DNA from: Lentisphaerota bacterium
GTDB lineage: Bacteria; Verrucomicrobiota; Lentisphaeria; Victivallales; Victivallaceae
Direction: 5' to 3'
Assembly: GCA_015061625.1 (NCBI GenBank)
Contig: SUWG01000030.1
Location: 1-32,237, forward strand
DNA: 32,237 nt
Both the position numbers and the translations under genes were made by a program. Below, piece after piece: positions 7,921 through 16,590 of this stretch; positions within the stretch are counted from its first letter, which is position 1, and every line of letters starts with the position of its first letter. The notes below the pieces were generated by a model. That model did no database searches, was not told the origin of the DNA, and was given only the letters and a program-made list of their open reading frames with translations.

Positions 7921-9457
7921 ATTCCAGCTCACCTTTGCGGTAACTGATTGATTCAAAGAGATGTTCTTCGGTGATCTCCGGCGAGGCCGCCAAGTCGGCG
8001 ATGGTGCGGGCGACTTTCAATATCCGGGTATAGGCACGGGGGCTTAATTTGAAGTGGTTGATAGCATCTTTGAGCAATTTCTCTCCGGAAGCGGGCAGGG
8101 CGCAGAATTGCTGTAATGCTTTAGGTGAAAGTTGACTGTTGCAGAAAAAGCCGAATTTTTCATAACGTTTCTGCTGAATCTCTCTGGCGGCGCAGACCCG
8201 CTGACGGATGGTGGCACTGGATTCGCCATCCGGAGCTTTCAGTAATTCACTTTCGGATAACTGGCGAACCGGCACCCGCAAATCGATACGGTCAAGCAAT
8301 GGACCGGAAAGTTTTTTGAGATACCGACGCTTCTCTTCTGTTTTGCATTTACAGCCCAATTCTACCGCACCTCTGCCGCAGGGGCAGGGGTTCATTGCGG
8401 CGCAGAGCATGAATCTTGCCGGGAAACTGCAACTGCCGGAGGCCCTGGAAACGGTTACAACTCCATCTTCCAGCGGCTGGCGCAAAACTTCCAGCACATT
8501 GCGTTTGAATTCCGGCAATTCATCGAGGAAAAGCACGCCGTTATGTGCCATGCTGATTTCACCTGGACGGGGATCTTTGCCGCCGCCGATAAGTCCGGCG
8601 TCGGATATCGTGTGGTGCGGCGAACGGAATGGGCGGCTGTTCATCAATGGATTATTTCCGGATAGCAACCCTAATACGCTGTATATGCGGCTGGTTTCCA
8701 GCGTTTCTGCTAAAGTCATCGGCGGCAGGATGCCGGGCAGACGCATGGCGAGCATACTTTTTCCGGTGCCCGGAGGTCCGATCAAGAGTGAATTATGCGC
8801 TCCGGCGGCGGCTATTTCCAGCGCGCGCCGGGCTTGAAGCTGGCCTTTTACTTCATCGAAGTCACAACGGCTTTCCGGATCGGGGAGAGATTCCAACGTC
8901 GCTTTTACCGGCACTCCGTGGCCCTGATTGACCAGTGCTGCGGCTTCGGTAAGGGTATTTACGGCAAAGACCGGCAGATTACCACCGGTGGCAAGAGCGG
9001 CTTCTCTGGCGTTGGCCTGCGGCACAAGTAAGGCAGACACACTGCGGTCAGCGGCAAGCCGGGCGGCGATCGGCAATGCGCCTTTGACCGGACGCACCGA
9101 ACCATCCAAACCCAATTCACCCAGTGCGGCGATCCTGCCAAGCCGGGCGATATCCACTTCTCCGGTGGCACCGAGAATGCCCAATGCGATACCGAGGTCA
9201 AAGGCCGCACCTTCTTTGCGCAGATCAGCGGGGGCAAGGTTGACTACGGTAAATCCGCGCGGAGGAATGAATTGTGAACTGATAAACGCCGAATAGATAC
9301 GGTCTCTGCTCTCTTTGACCGCTGTATCCGGCAGACCCACGATCGAAATGGAATTCTCCTTGAATCCGGCGGTAGCTGTCCCGGTTATGCTTACTTCGAT
9401 TTCGATCAGATAGGCATCTACACCGATGACGGTGGCGGAAAAAACTTTAGCGATCAT
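7919..9457 (-). CDS. comM: ComM/YifB family Mg-chelatase-like AAA+ ATPase
   Basis: A full-length 512-residue ComM-type protein. The N-terminal Lon-like domain is recognisable (GLPDTAVKESRDRI, VNLAPADLRKEGAAFDL, ALGELGLDGSVRPVKGALP). The AAA+ core has Walker A GPPGTGKS at 227-234, Walker B GVLFLDELPEF, and the magnesium-chelatase-like segments RSPHHTISDAGLIGGG and FMLCAAMNPCPCG, where the cysteines suggest a zinc knuckle. ComM proteins are hexameric DNA motors that promote branch migration when transformed DNA is integrated, so this implies at least latent natural-transformation machinery. The ATG overlaps the stop of the upstream kinase gene by 4 nt (9454-9457), and the gene is the last of a three-gene operon. 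Confidence 0.95.
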   Translation of the reverse strand: MIAKVFSATVIGVDAYLIEIEVSITGTATAGFKENSISIVGLPDTAVKESRDRIYSAFISSQFIPPRGFTVVNLAPADLRKEGAAFDLGIALGILGATGEVDIARLGRIAALGELGLDGSVRPVKGALPIAARLAADRSVSALLVPQANAREAALATGGNLPVFAVNTLTEAAALVNQGHGVPVKATLESLPDPESRCDFDEVKGQLQARRALEIAAAGAHNSLLIGPPGTGKSMLAMRLPGILPPMTLAETLETSRIYSVLGLLSGNNPLMNSRPFRSPHHTISDAGLIGGGKDPRPGEISMAHNGVLFLDELPEFKRNVLEVLRQPLEDGVVTVSRASGSCSFPARFMLCAAMNPCPCGRGAVELGCKCKTEEKRRYLKKLSGPLLDRIDLRVPVRQLSESELLKAPDGESSATIRQRVCAAREIQQKRYEKFGFFCNSQLSPKALQQFCALPASGEKLLKDAINHFKLSPRAYTRILKVARTIADLAASPEITEEHLFESISYRKGELE

Positions 9458-10479
9458 GAGCGGGATAATCCTTCCATAATAAACGATGAAGCGGCAACTT
9501 TTTCAAGGTTGTGCAATTCCGGCAGATTGCCCGCTCCGGCCTGCCATTGTTCCGGAGAGGTTTTTATGCCGTAGAATGAGAGCCTTTCGATCATATCTTC
9601 TATTGCTTCCGCGGGGGCAGGGCGGTTGTTGGCCGGAGCGATCAGGATCGAACCGTCTGAGGGCGAATAACGCAATACCCGGCGGTGCGGTATTTTGATC
9701 AGATCCAAATAGAAATGAGCCAGAAAATATGGCAGACCCCGGTCGATTTTTATTGCCGTTCGGAAATCGCTTTCTTTGGCATCGCGGTCAAAAAGTTCTC
9801 CTTCCATACAGTTGACAAATTTGGGATAGCCATTTAAAATCTGTTCCCGGCGGCGGTGCCACTCCTTGCTGATATGAATGGCATCAGCGATGAAAATCTC
9901 CTGATAAAATTTTTCCGGATCTGTGATGTCGAACCGGCTGAAAAGTTTGAGTAAATCCTTTTTGTCCAGCACATGACGAAATTCCATAAGCAGGTGAAAT
10001 TTTACCTTTTCCGGCACGAATTTCAACCAAAAACGCCACGGTCGGCATATCGCATCGACATCGACCAGAGCGAAACGTTTTTCTTCCGGGGAATAGAGCA
10101 GATTTCCCAAATGAAAATCTTTATGGATGAATCCGGAATCCAGCAAATGTTTCAATAAGTCGGCAATTTGGATGAAGAATTTTTCATCCGGCTGATTGGT
10201 TTTGAGGAAATCCTCGACACTGACGCCGTTAAAAGTTCTGGTGACAAGATAATTTCCTCTGACGGAAGAGGTATAACACACCGGTTCTGTTACGGGAAGG
10301 CCTGCTGCTTTAAGTTGTATGGCGGTTTGAAATTCCCTTTTGAATGAGTGATTTTTCCGGCGGTCAAGTTTTAAAAACAGTTCTCCGTTGCGGCGGACTT
10401 CCCGCACGTTGTTGATTTTTACAGTTTGAGCCTGATCGAAAAGTTTATCGATCTCCTGGGGGGTAAATTGATTCATCAC
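9454..10479 (-). CDS. Lipopolysaccharide kinase-like protein (KdkA/WaaP family)
   Basis: A 341-residue protein with a eukaryotic-like kinase fold. The catalytic loop HKDFHLGN is at residues 119-126 (catalytic Asp D121, metal-binding N126) and the DFG-equivalent is VDVD (about 139-142), which is the form used by Kdo and heptose kinases of lipid A core rather than by protein kinases. An N-terminal Lys in LFLKLDRR and the Glu in FKREFQTA could be the ATP-anchoring pair. No signal peptide or membrane segment. The family phosphorylates inner-core sugars of lipopolysaccharide, so the host probably has an LPS-type outer membrane. The gene overlaps rsmD and comM by 4 nt each. The substrate sugar cannot be decided from the sequence. 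A divergent role, for example small-molecule or protein phosphorylation, remains possible. Confidence 0.75.
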   Translation of the reverse strand: MMNQFTPQEIDKLFDQAQTVKINNVREVRRNGELFLKLDRRKNHSFKREFQTAIQLKAAGLPVTEPVCYTSSVRGNYLVTRTFNGVSVEDFLKTNQPDEKFFIQIADLLKHLLDSGFIHKDFHLGNLLYSPEEKRFALVDVDAICRPWRFWLKFVPEKVKFHLLMEFRHVLDKKDLLKLFSRFDITDPEKFYQEIFIADAIHISKEWHRRREQILNGYPKFVNCMEGELFDRDAKESDFRTAIKIDRGLPYFLAHFYLDLIKIPHRRVLRYSPSDGSILIAPANNRPAPAEAIEDMIERLSFYGIKTSPEQWQAGAGNLPELHNLEKVAASSFIMEGLSRS

Positions 10480-11045
10480 TTGATCGTTCCTGTCAGAAAA
10501 ATAGTTTTGCCGAAACGGCGGAATTGCATTCCGGTCACAGCAGGAATGTTGATGAATTCCCCCATCGCTCCGGGAGTGTCGGGCAATTCCCAGATGATCC
10601 TGGAATTGTGACAGAAGTTGATAAAAGTTTCGTCGCTGATGAGCCGGTGAAAAAGTTCAGCGGAATTGGCATACGGCGGATCGGCAAAAATAAATTGCGG
10701 CTGACCGGGCAGACGGGATGAATAGCGGTGGAAATGTAACATATCAAATTCCATTACCAGCAGTTGTGCAGTACATCCGGCGGCGGCGACCCGGCGGCAA
10801 TTTTCCCGGATGCAATCGATGTGGGCGGGATTTTTTTCCACCATGGCCGCCCATGCTGCGCCCCGGCTGGCTGATTCCAGAGCCAATGCTCCGGAACCGG
10901 CGCATAAGTCGAGTATTCCGCAACCGGTAAGATCGCCCAGACTGTCAAAGAGGGCTTTTCTGGCTCTGCCGGCGGTGGGACGGACTTCCATGCCGGGCAG
11001 ATCGGCAAGTTGCAGATTTCGGGCTGTTCCGGAAATTATATTCAT
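10476..11045 (-). CDS. rsmD: 16S rRNA (guanine(966)-N(2))-methyltransferase RsmD
   Basis: The protein starts MNIISGTARNLQL, a normal RsmD N-terminus, and has the expected PTAGRARKALFDSL segment, the SAM-binding motif DLCAGSGALALESASRGA and the catalytic DPPY at residues 122-125. RsmD methylates G966 of 16S rRNA on assembled small subunits. The 189-residue length is usual for the family. The frame is open upstream to 11123, but that extension would begin upstream of the promoter at 11089-11117, so the ATG at 11043-11045 is preferred. No good ribosome-binding site is visible before it. It is the first gene of the rsmD-kinase-comM operon and overlaps the kinase gene by 4 nt. Confidence 0.92.
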   Translation of the reverse strand: MNIISGTARNLQLADLPGMEVRPTAGRARKALFDSLGDLTGCGILDLCAGSGALALESASRGAAWAAMVEKNPAHIDCIRENCRRVAAAGCTAQLLVMEFDMLHFHRYSSRLPGQPQFIFADPPYANSAELFHRLISDETFINFCHNSRIIWELPDTPGAMGEFINIPAVTGMQFRRFGKTIFLTGTIK

Positions 11046-11088
11046 AGAGTGAGATGTAACTTTCAGTAAAAAATATTTGCGTTTTGTT

Positions 11089-11117
11089 AAGATAGCATGA
11101 TAAAGGAGATATTTCAA
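11089..11117 (-). promoter_or_regulatory. Sigma-70-type promoter of the rsmD operon
   Basis: Read on the - strand, TTGAAA (11112-11117), a 17-nt spacer and TATCTT (11089-11094). Transcription would start near 11082, leaving a leader of about 37 nt before the rsmD ATG. Confidence 0.7.
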
Positions 11118-11128
11118 AGGCAAAGGTC

Positions 11129-11157
11129 TTTAAAAATCATGATTTTGGTGATATTTT
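11129..11157 (+). promoter_or_regulatory. Probable promoter of prmA, back to back with the rsmD promoter
   Basis: TTTAAA (11129-11134), a 17-nt spacer and TATTTT (11152-11157). Its -35 box lies 11 bp from that of the rsmD promoter. A 14-bp perfect palindrome aaaatcatgatttt (11133-11146) lies across the -35 and spacer and could be an operator, though it is AT-rich and may be chance. Confidence 0.5.
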
Positions 11158-11199
11158 ATATAGAATGGATTTTTATCATGTTATGGAGTTAAGTATTTT

Positions 11200-12075
11200 A
11201 TGGATGAAGAATTGCTTTATGCTGTCGATTTGAGCGATCCCAGCGGTGAATTTGAACCGGCATCGGAATTACTCAATGCTCTGGAGTTGGATTTCAGCAG
11301 TTTTTTTGACCGGGAAAATTGTACGGTCAGACATACCGTGTATGCGTTGAGCATGGAGGGGGCCAGAGAGAATTGTGCCAGATTGAGTGCGGCTCTGGAG
11401 GAGTGGAAAGAATTCGGCGTGGAGTTGACCATGGGGGAAATTTTCACCATTGCCAAATCCGAATGGGCCGAGGCATGGAAAAAATATTTCAAACCGATCG
11501 CCATTTCGGAAAAACTGCTGATCCGGCCGTCGTGGCTGGATGATGAGCCGTTGCCCGGTCAGAAAGTGCTGGAGATCAATCCGGGCATGAGTTTCGGTAC
11601 CGGTCAGCACGCCACGACCAATTATTGTTTAAAGTGCATCGACCGGTTTGCCGGTCAGAAAAAGAGTCTGCTGGATGCCGGATGCGGTTCCGGTATTCTG
11701 GCTATCGCCGGGGCGTTGCTGGATTACGGGCCGATCGATGCCTTTGATTTTGACCCGGAAGCGGTAACCGTTTCTGCGGAAAATGCCAGTTTGAATCATG
11801 TGGCGGAAAAGATATCTTTGAGTGTGGGCAATGCCGCCGACTGGCAGGGGCGCAAAGAGAAGTATGATCTGGTGTGTGCCAATATTCTCGGTCATTTGCT
11901 GATTGCTTTCCGCTTCAATATCGTCAGTTGGGTCGCGCCGGATGGTGTGTTGGTGCTTTCCGGTATTCTCGACCGGGATTTTGACAAGGTCAGTGCCGCC
12001 TTTGCGGAAGTGGGGATGAAAGAAGTTGAACGCTTCAAAGACAAAGACTGGACCAGCGGTATTTTTACTTTTTGA
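11200..12075 (+). CDS. prmA: Ribosomal protein L11 methyltransferase PrmA
   Basis: The protein (291 residues, usual length) has the PrmA hallmark INPGMSFGTGQHATT (N127 onward, counterpart of the usual DPGxAFGTGxHxTT), the SAM-binding motif DAGCGSG at 159-165 and the ANILG motif (N228) that takes the place of NPPY. The N-terminal half contains the WKKYFKPI segment of the L11-recognition linker. PrmA trimethylates lysines and the N-terminus of ribosomal protein L11 in the cytoplasm. It is divergent from rsmD, so two ribosome-modifying enzymes share one intergenic region with back-to-back promoters. No clear terminator is seen between prmA and the glycogen operon promoter. Confidence 0.92.
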   Translation: MDEELLYAVDLSDPSGEFEPASELLNALELDFSSFFDRENCTVRHTVYALSMEGARENCARLSAALEEWKEFGVELTMGEIFTIAKSEWAEAWKKYFKPIAISEKLLIRPSWLDDEPLPGQKVLEINPGMSFGTGQHATTNYCLKCIDRFAGQKKSLLDAGCGSGILAIAGALLDYGPIDAFDFDPEAVTVSAENASLNHVAEKISLSVGNAADWQGRKEKYDLVCANILGHLLIAFRFNIVSWVAPDGVLVLSGILDRDFDKVSAAFAEVGMKEVERFKDKDWTSGIFTF

Positions 12076-12087
12076 TACGGAAACGAT

Positions 12088-12116
12088 TTGAAAAAGTGCC
12101 GTTGAAGACGTATATT
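12088..12116 (+). promoter_or_regulatory. Promoter of the glycogen operon
   Basis: TTGAAA (12088-12093), a 17-nt spacer and TATATT (12111-12116), giving a leader of about 43 nt to the ATG at 12166. A second weaker pair (TTGAAG, 17 nt, TATAGA) overlaps it 14 bp downstream and could be an alternative start. Confidence 0.75.
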
Positions 12117-12165
12117 AACAGTGATATAGAGAAAATATCGTAATTTTTAAGAAAGGAAAGTTGTT

Positions 12166-12453
12166 ATGAAAAAGGCAGTTGCGCCGTCGCGTCGGGCGGT
12201 GGTTTTTCAGTATGTCGATGCTCCGGGCAAGAGTGTGGCAGTGGCGGGCAGTTTCAATGACTGGCAGCCGGATAAGGTTTTGAGCGATAAAAAAGGCGAT
12301 GGTCATTACTCCTGCCGGGTGATGCTTTATCCCGGTGAATACCAGTACAAATTTCTGGTTGATGGCGAATGGAGATCTGATGCGGAAAATCCTGATTTCG
12401 TTCCCAATGAATTCGGTTCGCTCAACAGCGTGATCATCGTCAAAGCCAAGTAA
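12166..12453 (+). CDS. Stand-alone CBM48 / AMPK-beta-like glycogen-binding protein
   Basis: A 95-residue protein that is almost entirely one CBM48-type domain: VAVAGSFNDWQPDKV, the G-H-Y-S strand, LYPGEYQYKFLVDGEWRSDAENP and the closing NSVIIVKAK. The aromatic residues W (in NDW and GEW) and the K/Y in YQYKF are those that contact alpha-glucan in CBM48 and AMPK-beta proteins. No catalytic domain, signal peptide or membrane segment. It begins after the ribosome-binding site aaggaaag and is the first gene of the glgP-glgA-glgB operon, 31 nt ahead of glgP. It probably binds glycogen in the cytoplasm and may recruit or regulate the neighbouring enzymes; that role is inferred. Confidence 0.88.
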   Translation: MKKAVAPSRRAVVFQYVDAPGKSVAVAGSFNDWQPDKVLSDKKGDGHYSCRVMLYPGEYQYKFLVDGEWRSDAENPDFVPNEFGSLNSVIIVKAK

Positions 12454-12484
12454 AACAGTATTTAATTGACAGATAAGGATTTTT

Positions 12485-15031
12485 ATGGAACTTCAACTTT
12501 ACAACGTAGCTCCCCGTATTCCGGCGGAGTTGGCTTTTCTGGAAAAACTTGCCGGTAACATCTGGTGGTGCTGGCATCATTGTGCCATTGAATTATTTAT
12601 GCGCATAGATCCGAATTTGTGGCGTGAAGTCGGCGGCAATGCGAAAATGTTTCTCCGCAGAGTTTCCGGCAGCCGTCTGGAAGAATTGGCTCACGATGCC
12701 GGATTTTTGCGCAACCTCAAGACGGTGCAGGGCGAATTTGAACGTCAGATGGAGTCGGTCCTGACTCCGGAAAAGCGCAATGTGGCATATTTTTCTCTGG
12801 AATACGGCATCCATGAGAGTATTCCTATCTTTTCCGGCGGTCTGGGGGTGTTGGCCGGTGACCATCTGAAAGCCGCCAGCGATATGCAGTTGCCGCTGGT
12901 TGCGGTCGGTCTGCTTTACCGTCAGGGATATTTCCGTCAGGTGCTTGACCGCACCGGTTGGCAGACGGAGCATTATCCGGTTTCCGAGATCCACGATCTG
13001 CCGGTGGTGCGCGGGTGCAATCTGCAGGGCGAGGAAGTTACTATTTCCATGCGTCTTGCTGACCGTGAATTATTTGCGGCAGTCTGGGTGTTGTGGGTCG
13101 GTAATGTGCCGTTGCTGCTGCTGGATACTGAATTGCCCCAGAACCCACCGGAACTGCGTTCGGTGACATGGCGGCTCTACGGCGGCGATAAGACCATGCG
13201 TCTGTATCAGGAATTGCTTCTGGGTATCGGCGGTGTGAAAGCGTTGCTGGCCATGGGATATGATCCGGAAGTCTGCCACATGAATGAGGGCCATGCCGGA
13301 TTCCTTTCTCTTGCCCGCCTTGAGCATCTGGTTCAGGATTTGGGCTACGATCCGAATGTCGCATTGGAAGTTGTGTGGCGTTCCAATATCTTCACCACCC
13401 ATACCCCGGTGCCTGCCGGTAATGAAGTGTTTGATATCAATCTGGTCAAGCCTTATCTTGCTCCTTATGCCGCATCGGCAAAATTTGATCTTGAGCGAGT
13501 CATCCGCTGGGGTATTCCCATTACTGACCGCGGCAATGCCAGTGAGATGTCGATGACGGTTTTCGGTTTGCGTATGGCGGCCAATTATTGTAACGGTGTG
13601 AGCAAACTGCATGGCGAAGTTGCCCGTGGAATGTGGAAACACCTCTGGCCGGAGCGTTCCGGAGCGGAAATTCCTATCGGCCACATCACCAACGGTGTGC
13701 ATATTTCTTCATGGATATCGGCCCGTCATCACCGGCTGTTTGAGCGTTATCTTTCCTCCAAATGGCTCAATAATCCGGAAATGGTTCAACTGGTTTCCGA
13801 TCTGGCGGCGATCCCGGATGATGAATTGTGGACGGCGCATGAGTTGTGCCGTCAGAGTCTGGTGCGTTATACCCGCCGTCTGGTTCAACGGAATTTCCGT
13901 TATATGATCGACGGTTCCATCGGGGTTGACAAACGCCGTCCGCTGTTGAAACCGGATGTGTTGACTATCGGATTTGCCCGGAGATTTGCCACTTACAAAC
14001 GCGGCACACTGCTGCTGCGGGATCAGGCCAGATTGCTGGCATTGCTCAAAAATGAGGAGCGTCCGGTGCAGTTTATTTTTGCCGGTAAGGCTCACCCGGC
14101 AGACAATGGCGGTAAACAACTTATCCGTCAGCTTATCGAATTTGCCCAGCGGGAAAATGTTCAGGATAAACTGCTCTTTCTGGAGAACTACGATATCGGC
14201 ATGGCCCGTCATCTGGTTCAGGGGGTCGATGTGTGGCTCAATACTCCGCGCCGCCCGCAGGAAGCCAGCGGCACATCCGGCATGAAAGCGGCGATCAACG
14301 GTGTCATCAACTGCAGTATTCTTGACGGCTGGTGGGCGGAAGCATACAATGGCGAAAACGGCTGGGCGATCGAGGGCAATGATTACTTCACCGCCGAGGA
14401 AGATCAGGACAACTTTGAAAGTCAGCAGCTTTTCAATTTGCTGGAAAACGAGATCATCCCCTGTTTCTATGAGCGTCAGGAAGGCGACCTGCCCAAACGT
14501 TGGATCGCCCGTATGAAAGCCTCGATCGCCACCGGTCTTGGATTTTTCTCCAGTGCCAGAATGGTCGGAGATTACAACCGCAAATTCTATGTTCCGGCGA
14601 CGGCGGCATTCAAAGAACTTATTGCCGACAACGCCGCAGAAGCCAAGCGTTTGGTCGAGTCGAAAAAACGCTTGGTCGAGAACTTTGACAATGGCAAACT
14701 TTCCATAAACAATCCGTTGGTTGCCGGTTCGCTCAACAATCTGCATATCGGCGACAGGATTCAGATTTCTGTGGAAGTCAATCTTGGCAACCTGCGGCCG
14801 GAAGAGGTCGAAGTCGATGCTTACAGCGGCAGTGCTGATGCTCATAACGAGATCATTGACAGTACTTCTGTGGCATTGAATATGATCGAAGATCGCGGCA
14901 ACGGCAACTATCTGTACGGCGGTGAGATCGAGTGCTGTATCGCCGGCAGATTCGGACTTACTGCCCGGATCAAAGCCGCCGGCAACGCATGGGATAACAG
15001 CGTTCCCGGCTTTATGTGCTGGCCGAAATAA
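12485..15031 (+). CDS. glgP: Alpha-glucan (glycogen) phosphorylase, GT35, DUF3417-containing type
   Basis: An 848-residue phosphorylase of the bacterial/archaeal alpha-glucan phosphorylase type. The N-terminus (LAFLEKLAGNIWWCWHHCA) is the DUF3417 domain. The core has VAYFSLEYGIHESIPIFSGGLGVLAGDHLKAASD split over the usual positions and the pyridoxal-phosphate lysine in EASGTSGMKAAINGV at K601, followed by LDGWWAEAYNGENGWAI. The C-terminal 100 residues are beta-rich. It releases glucose-1-phosphate from glycogen or maltodextrin using phosphate. It lies between the CBM48 gene and glgA in one operon, so synthesis and breakdown enzymes are made together. Confidence 0.95.
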   Translation: MELQLYNVAPRIPAELAFLEKLAGNIWWCWHHCAIELFMRIDPNLWREVGGNAKMFLRRVSGSRLEELAHDAGFLRNLKTVQGEFERQMESVLTPEKRNVAYFSLEYGIHESIPIFSGGLGVLAGDHLKAASDMQLPLVAVGLLYRQGYFRQVLDRTGWQTEHYPVSEIHDLPVVRGCNLQGEEVTISMRLADRELFAAVWVLWVGNVPLLLLDTELPQNPPELRSVTWRLYGGDKTMRLYQELLLGIGGVKALLAMGYDPEVCHMNEGHAGFLSLARLEHLVQDLGYDPNVALEVVWRSNIFTTHTPVPAGNEVFDINLVKPYLAPYAASAKFDLERVIRWGIPITDRGNASEMSMTVFGLRMAANYCNGVSKLHGEVARGMWKHLWPERSGAEIPIGHITNGVHISSWISARHHRLFERYLSSKWLNNPEMVQLVSDLAAIPDDELWTAHELCRQSLVRYTRRLVQRNFRYMIDGSIGVDKRRPLLKPDVLTIGFARRFATYKRGTLLLRDQARLLALLKNEERPVQFIFAGKAHPADNGGKQLIRQLIEFAQRENVQDKLLFLENYDIGMARHLVQGVDVWLNTPRRPQEASGTSGMKAAINGVINCSILDGWWAEAYNGENGWAIEGNDYFTAEEDQDNFESQQLFNLLENEIIPCFYERQEGDLPKRWIARMKASIATGLGFFSSARMVGDYNRKFYVPATAAFKELIADNAAEAKRLVESKKRLVENFDNGKLSINNPLVAGSLNNLHIGDRIQISVEVNLGNLRPEEVEVDAYSGSADAHNEIIDSTSVALNMIEDRGNGNYLYGGEIECCIAGRFGLTARIKAAGNAWDNSVPGFMCWPK

Positions 15032-15070
15032 ATGAAGTAATCATCAATCCAAAAACGGAGTAATTTGAAA

Positions 15071-16588
15071 ATGCGAAAAGGCAGGAAATCCAATCCCCGG
15101 ATTCTGGTCGTCACTCCGGAGATAACCTCGTTACCTTCCGGGATGAGTGTCATGGGCAGTTATTTGCGGGCCAAGGCCGGTGGTCTGGCCGATGTGTCGG
15201 CTGCTCTGGTCGGTGCGCTTTACCGGCAGGGTGCGGATGTCCATGTCGCTTTGCCGCACTACCGCCGGATGTTTCATGTTGACGTCGGCAATCTCATCAA
15301 CGATGAGTTGCGGGTTTATATGAGCAATTTGCATAACAGCCGCATCCATCTGGCCGAGGATCGTATTTTCTATTACCGTGATTCGGTTTACAGCAACTAC
15401 GATGGTGATACATTCATGCAAAGTCTGGCTTTTCAGCGTGAAGTGATCAACAACATCATTCCGCAGGTGAAGCCGGATCTGATCCACTGCAACGACTGGA
15501 TGACCGGTCTGATCCCGGCGGCGGCGCGGCGGATGGGGATCCCGTGTCTGTTCACGGTTCACAATATCCACACGCAGAAGCGCACTCTGGCGCAGATCGA
15601 GGATCGCGGTATCGATGCGGCACCATTCTGGCAGAATCTTTATTATGAAAGACCACCGTACAATTATGAGGAAAGCCGTGAAAACAACCCGGTGGATTTT
15701 CTTACCAGCGGTATTTTTGCGGCGCACTTCATCAATACGGTAAGTCCCACATTTCTGAAAGAGATCGTCGATGGTCAGCACGATTTTGTGCCGGAAAACA
15801 TCCGTCGGGAGATCGCCGGGAAATTCTATGCCGGTTGTGCGCAGGGAATTTTGAATTCTCCTGACGTGAGCAACGATCCGGAAACAGATGATTTTCTTGA
15901 GGTAAAATACGACAGAAGTAATTGTGCCACGGCGAAAAAGGTTAATAAGATCGCATTCCAGTCACGAACCGGTTTGAAGTGTGACCAGTCGGCCCCGTTG
16001 CTTTTCTGGCCGCACCGGCTGGATCCGATTCAAAAAGGATGTCAGTTGCTCTCTGATCTGGTTTATGAGATCGTCCACCGTTACTGGGATAGCGGTTTGC
16101 AGATCGCCATTGTCGCCAATGGGCCGTATCAGAAAGTTTTCCGGGATATTATTGCCTATCATAATTTCTACGAAAGAGTTATGGTTTGTGATTTCGATGA
16201 GGAACTTTCGCATCTGGGCTTTGCGGCATCTGACTTTATGCTGATGCCGTCACGATTTGAACCTTGCGGTCTGCCGCAAATGGCTTGTCAGTATTACGGC
16301 AGTTTGCCGGTGGTGCATGACACCGGTGGTTTGCATGATACGGTCGATCATCTTTCTGAAGATGGTAAGAGCGGCAATGGTTTTGTGTTCCGCAATTACG
16401 ACCATGGCGGTCTGCTGTGGGGGGTGGATGAAGCGATGCGCTTTTTCCGTCGTGACGAAGCGTGGCGAACCGGGGTGATTTCCAGAGTGATGGATGAAGC
16501 GAGAAAGCGTTTCAACCTTGATGTTACGGCACAGGCGTACATCAACATTTACGAATCTATGCTGGCCCGGCCGCTGGTGCAGAATTGA
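15071..16588 (+). CDS. glgA: Glycogen synthase GlgA (GT5)
   Basis: A 505-residue GT5 enzyme. The nucleotide-sugar motif KAGGLADV begins at K35, the DLIHCNDWMTGLIPAAA and LFTVHNIHTQ segments match the N-terminal Rossmann domain, and the C-terminal SRFEPCGLPQMACQYYGSLPVV contains the catalytic-site Glu (E397) of the E-X7-E motif. It transfers glucose from ADP-glucose (usual for GlgA with the KxGGL motif) to the growing alpha-1,4 chain. The start is taken as ATG 15071, 10 nt after ggag; a TTG 6 nt upstream is possible but too close to that site. Residues around 235-300 (between FAAHFINTVSPTFLKEIV and the donor domain) hold the insert typical of GlgA. Confidence 0.93.
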   Translation: MRKGRKSNPRILVVTPEITSLPSGMSVMGSYLRAKAGGLADVSAALVGALYRQGADVHVALPHYRRMFHVDVGNLINDELRVYMSNLHNSRIHLAEDRIFYYRDSVYSNYDGDTFMQSLAFQREVINNIIPQVKPDLIHCNDWMTGLIPAAARRMGIPCLFTVHNIHTQKRTLAQIEDRGIDAAPFWQNLYYERPPYNYEESRENNPVDFLTSGIFAAHFINTVSPTFLKEIVDGQHDFVPENIRREIAGKFYAGCAQGILNSPDVSNDPETDDFLEVKYDRSNCATAKKVNKIAFQSRTGLKCDQSAPLLFWPHRLDPIQKGCQLLSDLVYEIVHRYWDSGLQIAIVANGPYQKVFRDIIAYHNFYERVMVCDFDEELSHLGFAASDFMLMPSRFEPCGLPQMACQYYGSLPVVHDTGGLHDTVDHLSEDGKSGNGFVFRNYDHGGLLWGVDEAMRFFRRDEAWRTGVISRVMDEARKRFNLDVTAQAYINIYESMLARPLVQN

Positions 16589-16590
16589 CC

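Noticed and set aside
11046..11123. Upstream extension of rsmD
   Set aside because: It would start upstream of the promoter at 11089-11117, and the family N-terminus begins at MNIISGTAR.
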